Origin: Raineyella sp034933565
Lineage (GTDB): Bacteria > Actinomycetota > Actinomycetes > Propionibacteriales > Propionibacteriaceae
NCBI RefSeq assembly: GCF_034933565.1
Contig: NZ_JAYFNG010000030.1
Coordinates: 4,339 to 68,338 of the forward strand
Reading direction: 5' to 3'
DNA length: 64,000 nt
Below are positions 60,129-64,000 of this stretch, in pieces. Within the stretch, counting starts at the first letter, position 1. Each line of letters opens with the position of its first letter. Position numbers and translations under genes: made by a program. Under the pieces are notes generated by a model that saw only the letters and a program-made list of their open reading frames with translations, was not told the origin of the DNA and did not search any database.

Positions 60129-61457
60129 ATGACTGAGACTGACTACGAATTCCTGACGGAATCCTCCCTCGGGGACTACATCAGGTCGAAGCCGCATCTC
60201 GCCGCGCGCATCGATGTCGATCATCTGGTCCGCTGCGATGAGGTCGGGGACGGCAATCTCAACATGGTCTTCCTGGTCGAGGACCGGCAGGGTCGCGGAC
60301 TGTGCATCAAGCAGGCCCTGCCGTGGGTGCGGATGACCGGCGAGGGGTGGCCGATGACACCTGACCGGGCCAGGCACGAGGCCGAGTCGCTCATCGCCCA
60401 CCACGCGCTGGTGCCCGACTTGGTGCCGGCGGTCCACGAGTTCGACGCCGATCGGCACATCATCGTGATGGAGGACCTGTCCGACCACGAGGTCTGGCGC
60501 GGTGCACTGTGCCGCGGTGAGCAGCACGAGGGTGCTGCCGCTGCCGTGGGGACGTACGTCGGCGCCGTCGCGTTCGGCACCGGCCTGTTCGGCATGGACC
60601 GCCACGAACTGGCCGAGGCGATCGCCCGGAGCGTCGACGCGGACCTGTGCACGATCACCGAGGACCTGGTGTTCACCGAACCGCTGGTGGACGCCGGCCG
60701 CAACGTCGTCCTGGCCGCCAACGAGCCCGATGTCGCCGAGTTCCAGGCCGATGTGGAGATGATGCGGGCGATGGGGCAGGCCAAGTGGATGTTCATGACC
60801 CACGCCGAGGCGCTCATCCATGGCGACCTCCACACCGGGTCGGTGATGGTCCGGCGCGCGCCGGGGAGTGGGGCCACCGACTCGGTCAAGGCCTTCGACT
60901 CCGAGTTCGCCTTCTACGGGCCGGTGGCGTTCGATCTCGGCGCCCTGTTCGCCAACTACGTGATCGCGGCGGCGCGCGCCTACGCGCTGGGCGAGGACGC
61001 GCGGGCGGAATGGTGCCTGGGGCTGGTCGAGGAGACCTGGACGGGGTTCGAGGCCGAGTTCCGCCGCCGGTGGCCCGGCCGGGTCGACCCGCGGGTCTTC
61101 GGCGAGGACTTCCTGCAGCGTCGGCTCGCCACCTGGCGCTCGGAGGCGTGGCTCTTCGCCGCCGCGAAGATGTCACGCCGCATCATCGGTGCCGCCAAGA
61201 CCAAGGACATCGAGTCGCTCCCGGAGGACCTGCGCGAGGGGGCCGCCCGCGGCGTGCTGCGGGTCAGCCGACGCCTGGTCCGGCTGCGTGACGTGGACCC
61301 GAGCCCCGCGCACCTGAGCGCGATCGCCGCGGAGGAGCTGGTCACGGCAAGGACGAACGGGGCCCGGGCGAGCGGTTCCGGGACGGACAGTGCCGGGACG
61401 GAAGCGGCCGGGACGAGCGGGGCCAGGACAGGTACCGGCGACGCGAGGCGGTCCTGA
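60129..61457 (+). CDS. mtnK: MtnK-like 5-methylthioribose/5-deoxyribose kinase
   Basis: A 442-residue protein-kinase-fold sugar kinase. Marks are GDGNLNMVFLVED (nucleotide loop), the catalytic LIHGDLHTGSVMV (Asp about 232) and FDSEFAFYGPVAFDLG. It phosphorylates C1 to feed the mtnA-like isomerase. The tail is repeat-rich (TDSAGTEAAGTSGARTG). AGAAGG precedes ATG 60129. Confidence 0.9.
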   Translation: MTETDYEFLTESSLGDYIRSKPHLAARIDVDHLVRCDEVGDGNLNMVFLVEDRQGRGLCIKQALPWVRMTGEGWPMTPDRARHEAESLIAHHALVPDLVPAVHEFDADRHIIVMEDLSDHEVWRGALCRGEQHEGAAAAVGTYVGAVAFGTGLFGMDRHELAEAIARSVDADLCTITEDLVFTEPLVDAGRNVVLAANEPDVAEFQADVEMMRAMGQAKWMFMTHAEALIHGDLHTGSVMVRRAPGSGATDSVKAFDSEFAFYGPVAFDLGALFANYVIAAARAYALGEDARAEWCLGLVEETWTGFEAEFRRRWPGRVDPRVFGEDFLQRRLATWRSEAWLFAAAKMSRRIIGAAKTKDIESLPEDLREGAARGVLRVSRRLVRLRDVDPSPAHLSAIAAEELVTARTNGARASGSGTDSAGTEAAGTSGARTGTGDARRS

Positions 61458-61882
61458 TGCTGAAGGGGCTCGATCCGTTGCTGGTCCCCGAGCTCCTGCT
61501 CGCCCTGGCGCAGATGGGGCACGGCGACGTCGTGGCCGTGGTGGACCGCAACTTCCCCGCCCACTCGGTGGCCCGGCGGACCGTGGAGCTGCCGGGCAGC
61601 ACCGCGGAGCAGGTCGTCCGGGCGGTCTGTTCGGTGCTTCCGGTGGACACCTTCGGGACACCGGCCGTGGTGCACATGCTCACGGCGCAGGGTGAGGAGT
61701 CCCCGGCCACGCCCGCCTGTCGTACGGCCTGGCGGAGCGCCCAGGCGGGACCGGTGGCCGAGAGCGGGGCCGGGCGTACGGAGTTCTACGAGTCGGCCCG
61801 TCGGGCCTATCTGACCGTGCGTACGGGCGAGACCCTGCCGTACGCGTGCTATCTCGTGACGAAAGGGGTGGTGACCGCCTGA
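61457..61882 (+). CDS. FucU/RbsD-family sugar mutarotase
   Basis: A 141-residue protein beginning MLKGLDPLLVPELLLALAQM, with GHGD and NFPAHS, the FucU/RbsD signature, and the catalytic-type ending FYESARRAYLTVRTGE. It interconverts sugar anomers before phosphorylation. Its ATG overlaps the kinase stop (TGATG). Confidence 0.88.
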   Translation: MLKGLDPLLVPELLLALAQMGHGDVVAVVDRNFPAHSVARRTVELPGSTAEQVVRAVCSVLPVDTFGTPAVVHMLTAQGEESPATPACRTAWRSAQAGPVAESGAGRTEFYESARRAYLTVRTGETLPYACYLVTKGVVTA

Positions 61883-61929
61883 CCGAGGCCCGTACGGGCC
61901 CCGGGTCGGCGCGATCCGGAAGGTGTGCG

Positions 61930-63732
61930 ATGCGCAAGATCATCAATGAGCCGACGGACTTCGTCGACGAATTCCTGGACGGGGTGCTGCTGGCCCATCC
62001 GGGTGAGCTGGTCCGTGTCGGGGACGATCAGCGGGCGGTGGTGCGGGTCGATGCCGGCCGGCCGGGCCGCGTCGGGATCGTCACGGGTGGCGGTTCGGGG
62101 CACCTGCCGCTCTTCCTCGGATACGTGGGGCCCGGCCTCGCCTCGGGATGCGCCGTCGGGAACGTGTTCAGCTCGCCGTCGCCCCGCCAGATCCTGGCCG
62201 CCACCCGGGCGAGTGACGGCGGGGCGGGCGTGCTGTACCTGTACGGCAACTACGGGGGTGACGTCTACAACTTCGACCTGGCGGCCGAGCTGGCGGGCGC
62301 CGAAGGCATCCGTACGACCACGGTGCTCGGTCGCGACGACGTGTCCTCGGCTCCCGCCGACCGGGCCGGGACCCGTCGCGGCGTGGCCGGTCTGTTCTTC
62401 GCCTACAAGGTCGCCGGAGCGGCCGCCGAGCGTGGTGACGACCTGGCCGCGGTGACTCGCGTCGCCCAGAGCGCGTGCGACGCGACGCGCACCATGGGGG
62501 TCGGGTTGTCGCCGACCATTCTCCCGGCGGCGGGCGAGCCGACCTTCGACCTGCCGGCCGGGCAGATGGAGGTCGGCATCGGCATCCACGGCGAGCCCGG
62601 GCATCACCGGGGCCCGCTCGAGAGTGCCGACGCCATTACCGATCGCCTCCTGGCCGGGATCGTCCCCGACCTCGGGCTCACCGAGGGGGACCGGGTCGCC
62701 GTGCTCGTCAACGGGCTCGGCGCGACCCCGCTCGAGGAGCTCTACATCGTCTACCGCCGGGTCCACGCGGTGCTGGGGGCTGCCGGGGTCGCGGTCGATC
62801 TGGCCTTCGTCGGGGAGTACGCCACCAGTCTGGAGATGGCCGGGGCGTCGGTGTCGGTCTGCGTACTGGACGACGAACGGGCCGGGCTGCTCGCCGCACC
62901 GGCCCACTCGCCGTTCTTCGGTCAGGCCGCACCGACCGGCGCGGGCTCCGGCCGGTCGCTGCCGGCCGACGACAGCCACCCAGCGGCGGGCTCGCGCGAC
63001 GTCCGACGGGTGCCCGGCGAAGCGCTGGTCCCGCTGCTGCGCAGCGTGTGCGCCATGTTGCCCTCCCATGAGCCCGAGCTCCGCGAGCTCGATGCGGCGG
63101 TCGGTGACGGGGACCTGGGGATCACGGTCGCGGCGGGCGCCCGGGCCCAGGTCGCGGCCCTCGCCGCGATGCCCGACGATGCCCACCCAGCGGACGTCTT
63201 CAGGACCCTCGGGTCGGCCTTCGCCTCGGCCAATCCGTCCACTTTCGCGGCGCTGCTGGGCAGTGGCCTGATCGCCGGCGCGGCGGCGTTCGAGGACACC
63301 GGCCGGGTGTCGGCGGCATCCCTGCGGTCCGCTGTCGAACTGGCCATGGCCAGGATCGCCGACCTCGGCCACGCCGAGGTCGGCGACAAGACCGTGCTCG
63401 ACGCGCTGGATGCCGTACGCCGGACGCTGGCGGACCATGCCGAGCCGGACCATGCCGGGCCGGATCCTGCCGTGTTGGACCATGCCGGTCCGGGTCATCC
63501 TGAGCCGGGTCATGCCGGTCCGGGTCATCCCGGGTCGGCCCATGACCTTGCCGGTGCCTGCGCGGCGTCGGTCGCGCGCTCGATCGACACGGCCGCGACG
63601 AAGGCTGCGGTCCACGGTCGGGCGGCCTGGCTGGGGCAGCGATCGGCCGGTCGTCCCGACCCCGGGTCGGTCGCAGTGCTGCGCTCGGTCGAGGACGTGG
63701 CCCGGGCGATGGAGCGTCTTACACACGTGTGA
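61930..63732 (+). CDS. Fused DhaK-DhaL kinase (second copy)
   Basis: A 600-residue ketose/dihydroxyacetone kinase. DhaK has VTGGGSGHLPLFLGYVGPG, NYGGDVYNFDLA and the binding His in GIGIHGEPGH. DhaL has VGDGDLGITVAAGA and VGDKTVLDAL, with a Pro/His/Ala repeat (PDHAGPDP) inside it near residue 510. It differs clearly from the 35300 copy and resembles L-erythrulose-kinase-type enzymes. GGAAGG precedes ATG 61930. Confidence 0.87.
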   Translation: MRKIINEPTDFVDEFLDGVLLAHPGELVRVGDDQRAVVRVDAGRPGRVGIVTGGGSGHLPLFLGYVGPGLASGCAVGNVFSSPSPRQILAATRASDGGAGVLYLYGNYGGDVYNFDLAAELAGAEGIRTTTVLGRDDVSSAPADRAGTRRGVAGLFFAYKVAGAAAERGDDLAAVTRVAQSACDATRTMGVGLSPTILPAAGEPTFDLPAGQMEVGIGIHGEPGHHRGPLESADAITDRLLAGIVPDLGLTEGDRVAVLVNGLGATPLEELYIVYRRVHAVLGAAGVAVDLAFVGEYATSLEMAGASVSVCVLDDERAGLLAAPAHSPFFGQAAPTGAGSGRSLPADDSHPAAGSRDVRRVPGEALVPLLRSVCAMLPSHEPELRELDAAVGDGDLGITVAAGARAQVAALAAMPDDAHPADVFRTLGSAFASANPSTFAALLGSGLIAGAAAFEDTGRVSAASLRSAVELAMARIADLGHAEVGDKTVLDALDAVRRTLADHAEPDHAGPDPAVLDHAGPGHPEPGHAGPGHPGSAHDLAGACAASVARSIDTAATKAAVHGRAAWLGQRSAGRPDPGSVAVLRSVEDVARAMERLTHV

Positions 63733-63764
63733 TTCTCCACAATGGGGATAACCGTTGTGGATAA
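63733..63764. promoter_or_regulatory. Cluster of three DnaA-box-like 9-mers
   Basis: TTCTCCACA (63733-63741), TGGGGATAA (63743-63751) and the perfect TGTGGATAA (63756-63764, reverse of TTATCCACA) lie within 32 bases. This can be an operator or titration site; it is not evidence of oriC alone. Confidence 0.5.
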
Positions 63765-63821
63765 CTACATCGGTGTGACTTGCCTTGTCAGCCTGCGTTT
63801 TCTGGAGTTGGTCGGATCCGG

Positions 63822-63914
63822 TCCACAGGGTGTAGCCCTCGGCTTCCACAGGGTGTGGCCCCCGGCTTCCACAGCGCGTGGTTCTCGGAGGGCCACAGCA
63901 CGCGGTCGTCGGCG
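63822..63914. repeat. 23-bp tandem repeat, about four copies
   Basis: Units starting TCCACAG at 63822, 63845 and 63868, with a degenerate fourth at 63891. No gene is seen from 63733 to the window end. Confidence 0.85.
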
Positions 63915-64000
63915 GGTTCCGACCCGGTGTGGTCGTCGGAGGGTGCCCAGACGACTGCGGTCCGGTCCTGTGTCGGGGCGCCCCCGGGGGCGCCCCGACA

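Noticed and set aside
49711..63732. An AI-2 (lsr) uptake operon
   Set aside because: lsrK and lsrG are missing and mtnA- and mtnK-like genes are present, so LsrF is more likely used for another dione phosphate.
63733..64000. Chromosomal origin oriC
   Set aside because: Only one perfect DnaA box, no AT-rich unwinding region and no dnaA, dnaN or rpmH nearby in the window.

Overview
The window is GC-rich, densely coded bacterial chromosome. It probably comes from an actinobacterium, and Propionibacteriaceae-like is my best but unproven guess. Reasons are the strong G/C bias at third codon positions, GTG starts, promoters that look leaderless, two 13E12/DUF222 HNH proteins with mycobacterial-type SOS boxes, a galactofuranose gene (glf), and very frequent CGTACG. 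I saw no rRNA, tRNA, CRISPR array, insertion sequence or prophage.

Layout. 1-2.3 kb: the end of a CUT1-type sugar ABC transporter (binding protein cut by the window edge, plus its ATPase). 2.6-8.9 kb: small housekeeping and accessory genes (GNAT, ACT-domain protein, alpha/beta hydrolase, queuosine-precursor transporter, a 13E12 protein, a TetR regulator). 9-13 kb: a GH13 glycosidase, then glf and a family 2 glycosyltransferase. 13-20.5 kb: a DMT transporter, an ABC-F protein, and DinB-like, DedA, DUF1345 and DUF808 proteins. 20.6-23.6 kb: a copZ-copA copper-efflux unit with two CsoR-type operators. 23.6-27.2 kb: a PEP-synthase/rifampicin-phosphotransferase-like protein coupled to a TrpF-like barrel protein.

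27.3-38.5 kb is a polyol catabolic locus: a SorC regulator, an EltD-type erythritol/L-threitol dehydrogenase, a five-gene ABC importer with two different ATPases, a DhaK-DhaL tetrulose-type kinase, an RpiB-family isomerase and an AraD-like class II epimerase/aldolase. It fits tetritol to erythrulose to erythrulose phosphate to erythrose 4-phosphate. No obvious erythrulose-1-phosphate isomerase is present.

38.7-49.7 kb: a small alarmone synthetase, a HEAT-repeat protein, an M3 peptidase, a RecQ-phosphoribosyltransferase fusion, a second 13E12 protein, an aldo/keto reductase, a secreted trypsin-like protease, a VOC protein and an AraC regulator.

49.7-63.7 kb is the most interesting region, a divergent regulon around a GntR repressor. 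Leftward lie a class II aldolase, an LsrF-like thiolase, a cupin and an aldolase-SDR fusion. Rightward lie an MtnA-like isomerase, a ribose-type ABC importer, an MtnK-like kinase, a FucU-like mutarotase and a second DhaK-DhaL kinase. The set suggests uptake and salvage of 5-deoxyribose, 5-methylthioribose or a similar sugar. The SDR plus LsrF pair could give a thiolytic branch: oxidising a 5-deoxypentulose 1-phosphate at C4 yields exactly the LsrF substrate, which is cleaved to DHAP and acetyl-CoA.

Throughout, intergenic gaps and the low-complexity ends of genes hold short tandem repeats (6-31 bp) of many unrelated sequences, so start codons near them are uncertain.
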